From Microbulbifer agarilyticus (GTDB taxonomy: Bacteria > Pseudomonadota > Gammaproteobacteria > Pseudomonadales > Cellvibrionaceae), in the NCBI RefSeq assembly GCF_019800665.1, contig NZ_JAHVKO010000003.1, forward strand, positions 434,001 through 498,000: DNA of 64,000 bases. Reading direction: 5' to 3'. Every line of letters starts with the position of its first letter. The first letter of the stretch is position 1. The notes under the pieces are model-generated. The model saw nothing but the letters and a program-made list of their open reading frames with translations, made no database searches and was not told where the DNA came from. Below, one piece after another: positions 35,317 to 43,114 of the stretch. A program made the translations under genes and the position numbers.

Positions 35317-35449
35317 AACAACGGCGGATGCGTCCGGTTGAGGCTCAAAGTGGGGCCGGTTTAGGCATTAGTGCTCGGGGAATTATAGAGGTTCCCCGAG
35401 CCGCTTCTGTGGGCGTATCCGCTATTGTGGAAAGTGGCGACGTGGGCGC

Positions 35450-36538
35450 TTACTGCAGAATTTCCTGGCAAGCGCTCACCAGTGCCTGCATCTCCTCATC
35501 GGTGCCGATGCTGATGCGCAAGTACTCACTAATCCGCGGCTTGTTGAAATAGCGCACGATGATATTGCGCTCGCGCAGGGCGAGAAACAGTGCCTCGGCA
35601 GAAGTCTTCGTCGGCTTGGCGAAGATAAAGTTCGCGGTGGATGGGACTATGTCGAAGCCCAGCTCAGACAACTGTTCACAGGTCCACTCGCGAGTGGCGA
35701 TTACCTTGGCGCAGTTGTCGGTCAGCCACGCGCGGTCGGCGATCGCCGCGGTGGCCACCTTCTGTGCAATCCCGTCGATGGGGTAGGAATTGAAGGAATT
35801 CTTCGCCCGGTTCAGTCCCTCGATCAGGTGTGCCTGACCCATGCCATAGCCCAGGCGCAAACCGGCCAGTGCGTGGGATTTCGACAGGGTGTGGATAACC
35901 AGCAGGTTGGGGTAGCGGTCGATCAGGCTTACCGCGCTCTCGCCACCGAAATCGATATAGGCCTCGTCGATGACGACCACACGCTCCGGGTGCAGCTGCA
36001 GCAGCTTTTCGATCTCTGCCAGCGGCAGGTAGCGGCCGGTGGGCGCGTTGGGGTTGGGGATAATCACCCCGCCGGCATTCTCTACCGCGTAGTCCTCGAC
36101 ACCGATGGAGAAGTCCTCGCGCAGGGGCAGGGTGCGGGATTCAATACCGTAGAACTGGCAGTACACCGGGTAAAAGCTGTAGGTGATATCTGGAAACAGC
36201 AGTGGTTCCGGGCGCTGGAAGAAGCTGTAGAAGGCATGTGCCAGTACTTCGTCGGAACCGTTGCCGACGAATACCTGCTCGGGAGCAAGGTCGAACTCCG
36301 CGGCGATGGTTTCACGCAGCTGGGTAGATTCCGGGTCCGGGTACAGGCGCAGATGTGCGGCCAGGCCGTCTTCCTGCAGTACCGCCTGTGCCTTGGGCGA
36401 GGGCGGGTAGGGGCTCTCGTTGGTGTTGAGCTTGATCAGGCGCTCGTTGCTCTTGGGCTGTTCGCCGGGCACGTATGGCTTCAGCTGGGCAACAGCGGGG
36501 CTCCAGAATACGCTCTGTTCGGTGGTGGACTCGGTCAT
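35450..36538 (-). CDS. hisC: Histidinol-phosphate aminotransferase
   Basis: HisC transfers the amino group from glutamate to imidazole acetol phosphate in histidine synthesis, using PLP. The 362-residue type I aminotransferase has LNTNESPYPPSP near residue 36, NGSDEVLAHAF near residue 96, PNPNAPTGRYLPL near residue 160 and the PLP lysine in HTLSKSHALAGLRLGY near residue 217. ATG 36538 follows AGGAG by 9 bases. It is not linked to other his genes here. The paralogous type that also acts on aromatic amino acids cannot be excluded. Confidence 0.92.
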   Translation of the reverse strand: MTESTTEQSVFWSPAVAQLKPYVPGEQPKSNERLIKLNTNESPYPPSPKAQAVLQEDGLAAHLRLYPDPESTQLRETIAAEFDLAPEQVFVGNGSDEVLAHAFYSFFQRPEPLLFPDITYSFYPVYCQFYGIESRTLPLREDFSIGVEDYAVENAGGVIIPNPNAPTGRYLPLAEIEKLLQLHPERVVVIDEAYIDFGGESAVSLIDRYPNLLVIHTLSKSHALAGLRLGYGMGQAHLIEGLNRAKNSFNSYPIDGIAQKVATAAIADRAWLTDNCAKVIATREWTCEQLSELGFDIVPSTANFIFAKPTKTSAEALFLALRERNIIVRYFNKPRISEYLRISIGTDEEMQALVSACQEILQ

Positions 36539-36652
36539 GGCATCTACTCCTGATTCGCGCCGCTACGGCGTCGGCGCGGGGAGATTTTATGCGTTCGCGG
36601 CACAGAGTTCGACCGTGTGGTGATAATTAGCCGTGGCCAATAACCTGTCTGC

Positions 36653-37690
36653 TCATTCGCCTTCGGCGCTCGCCGGTGTTTTTGACTCGGTGCTTTTCTC
36701 GGCCTTTTTATCGTCCTTATCCTTTTTGATGGGGATATCGAACAGGGCCGGAGTAGCCGCGAGGAACTCGTCCATGGGCACCGGCTTGCGCCACAGCAGG
36801 GTCTTTGACTTCAGTTCCTTGGACACTTCCGGCGAGCCACTGAACTCGTCCATGCGGCCAATTTCCACCGCGGCCAGAAAGCCGAGGAAACACCAGGGCA
36901 GCACAATGGAGGCCACCAGGCGCCAGTGCGGCGCAATATTCAGGGCCAGATAGGCCGCGCACCACAGCATCACCGGCAGGATCACCGCCAGCGCCAGGAT
37001 GTTGAGCAACGGTATCGCATGGTGAATGGAATAGTTGAAATTGAGCAGCGAGCCGAACCACTGCCAGGCGGCGTACACCAGGGCCGCCGTAGCGGCGATG
37101 GAAAAGTGGGCGAGGAAGTGTGATTCGTGCTTCACCACCTTGCCGATAAATGCCCAAGCAGCGGCGTAGATCAGCAGGCCGAAGATCACATCGGTCAGTA
37201 CCTCCACCACGCGGGTCCAGGGGAATTCGCTGGTGCTGCCGAGGAACGCGAGCCACAGGCTGATACCGGCGACCAGCAGGCACAGCAGTATGGCGACCAG
37301 TGGCGTCGCCAGGCGGTCGAACACGTTTTCTGCCGAATGCAGCGGAATGGCCGGCGACACGCTCATGGCCGAGTCAATAAAACGCACCCGGCTCTTGCCC
37401 AGCTGCACCTCATCGCCACACTGGATCTGGTAGGCATCCACATCCATCGGCTTTACCGACTTGTCGCGGAAGTTGCGCATCAGGCGCATGCCGTTGAGGC
37501 TCTTCAGGTCGTGCAGGACGTAACAGCCGTCGTCGTCCTTCAGTACTTCTGCGTGCACCGGGTCCACATGCGGGTCTTCCAGCATCACCTCGTTGCTGTA
37601 GCAGCGGCCGAGGGTCGCGCGGTCGCCCTCCATCCGGAAGCGGTTACACACCCGGTGGGCACGATCTATGGTCTCAATAATCAGTGCCAT
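36653..37690 (-). CDS. FHA-domain membrane protein
   Basis: A 345-residue protein. The first ~100 residues are an FHA domain (RATLGRCYSNEVMLEDPHVDP with VHAEV, then SLNGMRL), which binds phospho-threonine. Four or five membrane helices follow (about residues 130-270), then a hydrophilic Lys/Glu/Ser tail rich in acidic and basic residues. It overlaps the upstream protease gene by 10 bp (the ATG lies inside the protease's last codons), so translation is coupled. With two Ser/Thr kinases nearby, it is a plausible phospho-peptide reader at the membrane. Confidence 0.85.
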   Translation of the reverse strand: MALIIETIDRAHRVCNRFRMEGDRATLGRCYSNEVMLEDPHVDPVHAEVLKDDDGCYVLHDLKSLNGMRLMRNFRDKSVKPMDVDAYQIQCGDEVQLGKSRVRFIDSAMSVSPAIPLHSAENVFDRLATPLVAILLCLLVAGISLWLAFLGSTSEFPWTRVVEVLTDVIFGLLIYAAAWAFIGKVVKHESHFLAHFSIAATAALVYAAWQWFGSLLNFNYSIHHAIPLLNILALAVILPVMLWCAAYLALNIAPHWRLVASIVLPWCFLGFLAAVEIGRMDEFSGSPEVSKELKSKTLLWRKPVPMDEFLAATPALFDIPIKKDKDDKKAEKSTESKTPASAEGE

Positions 37691-39072
37691 TGGATTTCGC
37701 TCACAAACTTCTGGGTAAAGGCGGTGGCCGACTTCTGGGTGAATCCGGACAGGGTGAAGTGGCTCACCAGCGCGCGGTTTTCATGGTCCACGGTGAGGCT
37801 CACAAAGAACACATCGAACAGGTCCGGGAAGTTCTTGTAGCGGCGCACGCAGTAGGTGGTGCGGGCAATCACCGGCTCATGGTTGCCATTGGCCTTGGGT
37901 GGTTTCTGTTCGTCACCGCTGGCTTCTTTGTTATCTTCCTTGTCCGCGCCATTGGTTTTGGCGGCATTGCCATTGCGCGGCTGGGTGGTGAACTGCTGCT
38001 TGCAGTTAAAGTCGGTGACATCCTCTTCACTGGCGCTGTTACCAGGGAAGAAGCCGCTCATATTTTCTTCATAGGCCGCGTAAAAGCGCGACGACAGGAA
38101 GTCGTCCTCGGATTCCAGCCAGAAGAATTCGTATTCCACCCGCCCGGTGTCGAAGTCTTCCGATAGGTACACCACATCCTGCCCGGTGCAGCCCTTGGCC
38201 ACCTGCTTGATCATCTCGTCTTCGTCGTCGCTGGTGTTCCCCCAGCACTGGATCGACGGCACGATTTCGCCGACCACCATGGCGTCGCCCAGTGGGCGCA
38301 GCTTCCAGTCGGCGCCGAGTATTTCGTCGATAATGCGCTGCTGGTTTTTGTGCAGCTGACGGTCGATGATCGGCTGCAACTCCGGGGTGCCGTTGCCGTT
38401 CTTCAGGTCATTCTTGAAGTCTTCCAGCAGGTTGATGAGCTTGTCCACCGGCACCAGAAAGCTGATTTGGTTACCGGCGGTGGCCACATTGATGCCTACC
38501 ACCTCGCCATTGCGATTGATCACCGGGCCGCCACTCATGCCGGGGTTGATGGAGCCGGAGAAGTGGATGCGGTCGTAAAAACTGCCGCTGGCGATCCCGT
38601 TATAGGTGCCGGGCACAATGGTCATACCCAGGTCCAGCGGGTTGCCCATAGAGACAATGGTTTCACCGCGGCTTGGCGGCTGCTGTGCTAGCCGCAGGTA
38701 ATCTGGCCCCGGTTCACCTTTTTGCCGCAGGATGGCCAGGTCATTGATGACATCCACATCCAGCAATTCCAGGTCGCCTTCCTTGCCATCCACCGACAGA
38801 TACTTGAGCGCGTACTTGTCTTCATCGTGCACCGCGGCGGATACCACGTGGTAGTTGGTGGCAATCAAGCCGTCACTGGAAATCTGGAAGCCGGAGCCGA
38901 GGCCGGATTTGGAATTGGAGGAGAGTTCGATCAGGCGGATCTGGTAAAGGCTGCCGCGGTAATCGCTGTACAGCTGTTCGTAACTTTGTGCCTGGCTGAA
39001 GCTGCCATATAGAAGCAGCGAGAAGACAGCCAGGTAGCTCAGAAGATTCAGGCGCGTAAACATTCTCGGCAT
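37681..39072 (-). CDS. Exported trypsin-like serine protease
   Basis: About 463 residues. A signal peptide ends near residue 29 (FSQAQS). The S1 protease domain has the catalytic His in ATNYHVVSA near residue 71, Asp in VINDLAILR near residue 108 and Ser in NPGMSGGPV near residue 175, so it should be active. A 240-residue C-terminal domain follows with four cysteines and a hydrophilic Asn/Lys/Glu linker; no PDZ domain is seen, unlike DegP. ATG 39072 is chosen; ATG 39063 is also possible. It overlaps the FHA gene downstream by 10 bp. Confidence 0.83.
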   Translation of the reverse strand: MPRMFTRLNLLSYLAVFSLLLYGSFSQAQSYEQLYSDYRGSLYQIRLIELSSNSKSGLGSGFQISSDGLIATNYHVVSAAVHDEDKYALKYLSVDGKEGDLELLDVDVINDLAILRQKGEPGPDYLRLAQQPPSRGETIVSMGNPLDLGMTIVPGTYNGIASGSFYDRIHFSGSINPGMSGGPVINRNGEVVGINVATAGNQISFLVPVDKLINLLEDFKNDLKNGNGTPELQPIIDRQLHKNQQRIIDEILGADWKLRPLGDAMVVGEIVPSIQCWGNTSDDEDEMIKQVAKGCTGQDVVYLSEDFDTGRVEYEFFWLESEDDFLSSRFYAAYEENMSGFFPGNSASEEDVTDFNCKQQFTTQPRNGNAAKTNGADKEDNKEASGDEQKPPKANGNHEPVIARTTYCVRRYKNFPDLFDVFFVSLTVDHENRALVSHFTLSGFTQKSATAFTQKFVSEIQWH

Positions 39073-39345
39073 TGTGGATAAATCAGCGCTGTTTAATTTG
39101 TGGGCGAAATGACCGCCGAGTTTACGGGAAGGCCCGGTGCCCAACAAGCAAGCAACAGGCGTCACACAGGGTACCCGTGAAGCGCGGGCACCGATTTCAC
39201 AGTGTAGTGAATGGTTTCACATTACGCGGTGCTTCCATGTGCCCCAGTCGTCTACATAGTTTCAACAAGAGGCACAGAGTTCCACAGCCCGCATAATTGC
39301 TTAATTTGTAGTTTAAATACGCGCCAAATTGGCGTGACGCAATTG

Positions 39346-39385
39346 TCGTGTAATTTCGTGTAATGGCGTGTGATCGACCTGTAAT
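39346..39385 (+). repeat. Short phased repeats TGTAAT upstream of the CsrB-like RNA
   Basis: TCGTGTAAT (39346-39354), TCGTGTAAT (39356-39364), GCGTGTGAT (39366-39374) and CCTGTAAT (39378-39385) repeat with 10, 10 and 11-base periods, one helix turn. A palindrome CGCCAAATTGGCG lies just upstream (39322-39334). This may be a regulator-binding array for the RNA at 39395-39832. Confidence 0.5.
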
Positions 39386-39394
39386 AGAGAAATC

Positions 39395-39832
39395 CGTAAA
39401 TTTCACTTCAAGGTTGAAGGGGACGCGATGCCCGGCCCTCACAGGAGCCGCGGCAAGGTGGATTGCAGACACCCTGTTTCCGGTGTCCGTTAAGGAAAAC
39501 GGATCTACGGATAAGGATCATCGGGTTGCTCAGGATGAGCACCCGTCATCGGCAAGCAGTACAGCGCCTTTCAACCATTTCGCCAATGGATTGGTAGTTG
39601 ACCGTCACCACAGAGCCCAATTGGGTGCGGTCAGCAATTCAGGAAGACTTCAGCGCAAGCTGAACCGTCAGGCCGGCCCGGCAACCACAGAGCCTAGGAA
39701 GCCGGGATTGTGGAAGGGCCTGACAGAGGCACGGATGCCTCATTTCGCTCTTGATAGTGTTGTTGTAACCGTAGATGGCTGGGACCATCTTTTTACTACC
39801 GGCAGTAAGCGTGCTTACTGCCGGTTTTTTTT
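39395..39832 (+). ncRNA. CsrB-like CsrA/RsmA-sequestering RNA
   Basis: About 430 nt, no gene, ends with a perfect terminator. Fifteen GGA triplets occur from 39421 to 39783, about twice the chance rate. At least six lie in loops of good hairpins: CCGTT-AAGGAA-AACGG (39487-39502), GATC..GATC (39502-39519), TGCTC-AGGAT-GAGCA (39527-39541), CCAA-TGGA-TTGG (39583-39594), GAGGCA-CGGA-TGCCTC (39726-39741) and AGATGG-CTGGGA-CCATCT (39773-39790). This is the design of CsrB. The 5' end and promoter are not defined, and no TGTAAG-N6-CTTACA site was seen. A 160-codon frame across it runs through the terminator and is rejected as coding. Confidence 0.72.
39798..39832 (+). terminator. Terminator of the CsrB-like RNA
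   Basis: ACCGGCAGTAAGC (39798-39810) pairs perfectly with GCTTACTGCCGGT (39813-39825), followed by seven more T. Confidence 0.92.
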
Positions 39833-39985
39833 GCTCAAAATTTGATGGAATTTCCTGCGCCGGTTGCATTAAGCTATGTGACTCAGTTCTCACTCTGAGT
39901 CTGTGTTTGTAATTCAATTATTTCAAGACCAACGATCACCCTGGGCGGTTTGCAGGGATACAGTCAAAACGTACAGGATAGAAAA

Positions 39986-40453
39986 ATGACAGAAGCAGCT
40001 GAACTCGTTGAATCGACAGTTACAGTACCGGCGAAAGGTAAAACTACCGCGGAGTTTACTCTGGAGCCTACTGGTGCAGATCAGTTATGGATTCTCAAGG
40101 ATGCTGAGGGCGTAGAATTCGATACTTTCCATGTTGTGTTTGAAGGGGTAAGTACTGGAGGTACCAGCAACTCCGGCAAGGCGACCCTGGTAGTTACATT
40201 GGTTAATACAGACTTAGAGTTTGCCAAGCAACCGGGCAAATATGACGGTATCGATACCTACGATAACGAAAATGACGGTCTCGGCGCGATCCAGAAGTGC
40301 AAGGTTAAGAATCAGGCCCCTCAAGTTCTAGAAATTGAACTGAAGGCAAACAAGCAATCTGAAAATGGTTTTTCTTTTAAGTGGGTGGCAGAAGATACGA
40401 GCGGTAATCCTGTGGTGTCTGCTGACCCAAATGCGCGACTTGAACCGCGCTAA
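39986..40453 (+). CDS. Small hypothetical beta-rich protein
   Basis: A 155-residue protein I do not recognise. It has no signal peptide or membrane helix. The sequence is rich in acidic, Thr and Val residues with alternating patterns that suggest a beta-sandwich (VESTVTVPAKGKTTAEFTLEP, KATLVVTLVNTDL, QVLEIELKANKQ) and one Cys (KCKV). ATG 39986 follows AGGA at 8 bases; upstream in-frame codons extend into non-coding sequence. It lies between the CsrB-like RNA and the convergent kinase gene, whose stop codon abuts its stop with no gap. Confidence 0.7.
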   Translation: MTEAAELVESTVTVPAKGKTTAEFTLEPTGADQLWILKDAEGVEFDTFHVVFEGVSTGGTSNSGKATLVVTLVNTDLEFAKQPGKYDGIDTYDNENDGLGAIQKCKVKNQAPQVLEIELKANKQSENGFSFKWVAEDTSGNPVVSADPNARLEPR

Positions 40454-43078
40454 TCAGTTACAGATTGCTGTTCTCACTTGATCCGAAACCTGAGGTTGGG
40501 CGCAGAGTTGCTGGAATGCCGGCAGACTAAACCACTCTGTGCTCATACCTTGGTTTAGAAGTTCTTGCATATATAATCCAGCCGAAACCGACTGACCTGA
40601 AAGTGCGTAAACGTGCGCGGCGGTGTATTTCACATCAGTATCTGAAGGGGATAATCGTATTGCTTCCAGAGTTAGGCGAATCGCTTCAGGGTGTTGCTTT
40701 AGATTTGCTAAGGCGACAGCTCTGCTAAGAATAGACTCTAGACCCGATTCATTTTCAGTATATTCAAGAACGGAAGAAAAGCTTTCTTGCGCGGCGGTTA
40801 TTTTTCCTAGAGCAAGCTGTGCTTCGCCTATTTGAGAAAATGTATATGCATCACTTGGGAATATCGATAATACTTTTTCGTATTCTTTGATGGCTTTTTC
40901 ATACTCACCAGTAAGAAAGTAAACAATCCCCAAATTTGATTTTGTGCGCCAACCTCTTAAGTTTTCAGGAATTTTTTTGATTGCGATCTCTGCTTGAGAA
41001 AAGTTTCCGCTTTCCAGCTCAATAACCCCAAGCGCCGAATAGGAAGACCAGTGCTCGGGATAGTTCTCAGTAGTCTCGTTTAAGGTGATACGGGCATCAT
41101 TATATTTCCCGCTAGAAATCTGATTTAGTGCCATCAAATAAAGATTGTCTGCTGACGGGTTTAACGCAGTAGCTTCTCTTGCGTATTTTAAGCCGGACTC
41201 ATAGTTTCCTTGCGAAAACAGAAATCTTGAATACTGACCGAGCAGGTCAGCTTTTGGGAAGTCTCGCGCATTTAGCTCAGAAAAAGCTCTATCAAATGCA
41301 TCCTCATCGGTATCAAATGAACGAAGAAGTAACTCAATAGCAAGGAGTTCTGTGTGGTCGTCAGATTGTGCTTTACCGAAGTTGATTAAGTTTAATGCTT
41401 GCTTCAGGCGTTCAATTTCCCCATCTTCCAAGAACAAGTAAGTAGTAATGTCCGCATAGGTGCGATAAAGGTTGTAGTTGGCTGAATAGGTTTCGATTAG
41501 TTGCTTAAGTGTGGCTAAGTCCGCACCTGAGGTGTTTCGACTTTCGGTACGAGCTGCAATCTCAATATATCGATCGTAGTGCTCGTCAGACATCGCAACA
41601 ATAGAGGCGTTTTGGTGTCGATATTGTTTAGGGAAGAGAGCCGAACTGACGCTAGCAGTTCTGTCCCATGCAGCCTGCCGACTATTGGTCAAGAAGATGA
41701 AGTTGTCTTGCCGTTGAACTTGAGCATTCGAAGGGTTTATTCGTTGTAGCTCAGTATCACAGCGAACCTGTGTACACTCCAGACGTGCGAAAAGAGCATC
41801 CGTTACCCCTTTGTCATTGAGCTCTTGAAGCTGGGAGTCAAAGTCCTGTTCTTCTTTCGGTTCAAAGCTGACCAGCGCACTGGCCTTTAGCTGAGAAACC
41901 GAATTCATCAATGCCTGGCGCACCATAGTCTTGGTCAACGCCTTGGCACTCTCCTCTCCGTGAATTTCCCCATTTATCTCCACCGGCATCACCGCAATAT
42001 ACTGCGGTTCCAGTCGGGTAATTTCTTTCCAGCCCCAGTAGCTTCCCGTCCCCAGTACCAGAGTCGCGGCAACACCTGCAACCACTCGCTGCCAACGTCG
42101 GCGACTTTTAACTTTTTGCTGGGTAAACAGGTCGGTCAGAGTCGCGGTAAAATCTTCAGCTTCCGATTCCATTCCCTGTTTGTGCAGCAGGGCAAAACCC
42201 TGATACACAATCTGCGCACTTTCCGGGCGCTGCGCGGGCTCTTTGGCGAGAAGCTTGTCCAGTAGTATCGCCAGTGGCTCGGGAATACCCGCCCACGCCT
42301 GTTGCGGCAGGATATGCGGTTCACAGGTAATGCGGTTGGCCATGGCCAGGGCGCCGGCTTCGTGTTTTTCAAACGGACGGCTGCCGCAAAGCAGCTCAAA
42401 CGCGATTGCGCCCAGGCTAAACAGGTCACTGCGCGCGGTGAGGGTTTTACCGAGAATCTGTTCCGGCGACATGGCGGTGATGGTGCCGGCCAGCTGGTTT
42501 TCCGCGGTGAGGGTTTTCTCGTCCAGCTGCTGGGATTTGGCGATGCCGAAATCGGTGATCTTGGCTACCGGCTCGCCCTTGGCGTTTTCCGCGATCAGGA
42601 TGTTGTCGGCCTTGAGGTCGCGGTGGATGATGCCGAGTTCGTGGGCCTGCTGCAGGCCTAAGCAGATCTGCATCAGCAGGCTGAGCTTCTGCTGCAGGCT
42701 GGGGCTGCGCTCGCGCATCCACGCGCGCAGTGTGGTGCCCTCGATATATTCCATTACCAGGGCGACGCTGGTGTCACTGCCGGCGGTTTCCTCCAGCACA
42801 TCGTGCAGGGCGACAATATTTGGGTGGTTGAGCTGGGCGAGCAGGCGGGCTTCCTGCTGGATGCGCTCGCGGGCATTTTGTGTGGCAACGTCTTCCCGGA
42901 GCTTTTTGATCGCGACCTGGCGGTGCAGCTTCAGGTCTTCGGCGAGGTAGACAATACCCATGCCGCCCGCACCTAGAGTGCTGTGGATGCGGTAGCGGTC
43001 GCTGCCTAACTCCGGTGTTTCCTGGGGAGCATCGGTTGCGTTGTTTTTCCGTACAACCTCGGGATCTGCAATATCCAT
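40454..43078 (-). CDS. Ser/Thr protein kinase with membrane segment and TPR sensor (1)
   Basis: An 874-residue Hanks-type kinase. Kinase domain about residues 28-295: GAGGMG loop (36-41), lysine K58 in VAIKK, HRDLKADN (152-159) and DFG (176-178), all intact, with activation-loop region GTITAMSPEQ. A Gly/Val-rich membrane helix lies near residues 333-352. The extracytoplasmic part has several tetratricopeptide-like repeats (about residues 640-850; LGVIELESGNFSQAEIA and LGIVYFLTGEYEKAIKEYEKVL). The second half has a lower G+C and different codon style than neighbouring genes, hinting at domain gain. A paralogous kinase lies directly upstream. Ligand unknown. Confidence 0.88.
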   Translation of the reverse strand: MDIADPEVVRKNNATDAPQETPELGSDRYRIHSTLGAGGMGIVYLAEDLKLHRQVAIKKLREDVATQNARERIQQEARLLAQLNHPNIVALHDVLEETAGSDTSVALVMEYIEGTTLRAWMRERSPSLQQKLSLLMQICLGLQQAHELGIIHRDLKADNILIAENAKGEPVAKITDFGIAKSQQLDEKTLTAENQLAGTITAMSPEQILGKTLTARSDLFSLGAIAFELLCGSRPFEKHEAGALAMANRITCEPHILPQQAWAGIPEPLAILLDKLLAKEPAQRPESAQIVYQGFALLHKQGMESEAEDFTATLTDLFTQQKVKSRRRWQRVVAGVAATLVLGTGSYWGWKEITRLEPQYIAVMPVEINGEIHGEESAKALTKTMVRQALMNSVSQLKASALVSFEPKEEQDFDSQLQELNDKGVTDALFARLECTQVRCDTELQRINPSNAQVQRQDNFIFLTNSRQAAWDRTASVSSALFPKQYRHQNASIVAMSDEHYDRYIEIAARTESRNTSGADLATLKQLIETYSANYNLYRTYADITTYLFLEDGEIERLKQALNLINFGKAQSDDHTELLAIELLLRSFDTDEDAFDRAFSELNARDFPKADLLGQYSRFLFSQGNYESGLKYAREATALNPSADNLYLMALNQISSGKYNDARITLNETTENYPEHWSSYSALGVIELESGNFSQAEIAIKKIPENLRGWRTKSNLGIVYFLTGEYEKAIKEYEKVLSIFPSDAYTFSQIGEAQLALGKITAAQESFSSVLEYTENESGLESILSRAVALANLKQHPEAIRLTLEAIRLSPSDTDVKYTAAHVYALSGQSVSAGLYMQELLNQGMSTEWFSLPAFQQLCAQPQVSDQVRTAICN

Positions 43079-43114
43079 CTGCGTCGCTTCATTGTGTGGT
43101 TGAGCCCGAACCCG

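Noticed and set aside
39363-39845. 160-codon frame at the CsrB-like RNA
   Set aside because: It runs through a strong terminator, lacks a ribosome site and overlaps conserved-looking GGA hairpins.
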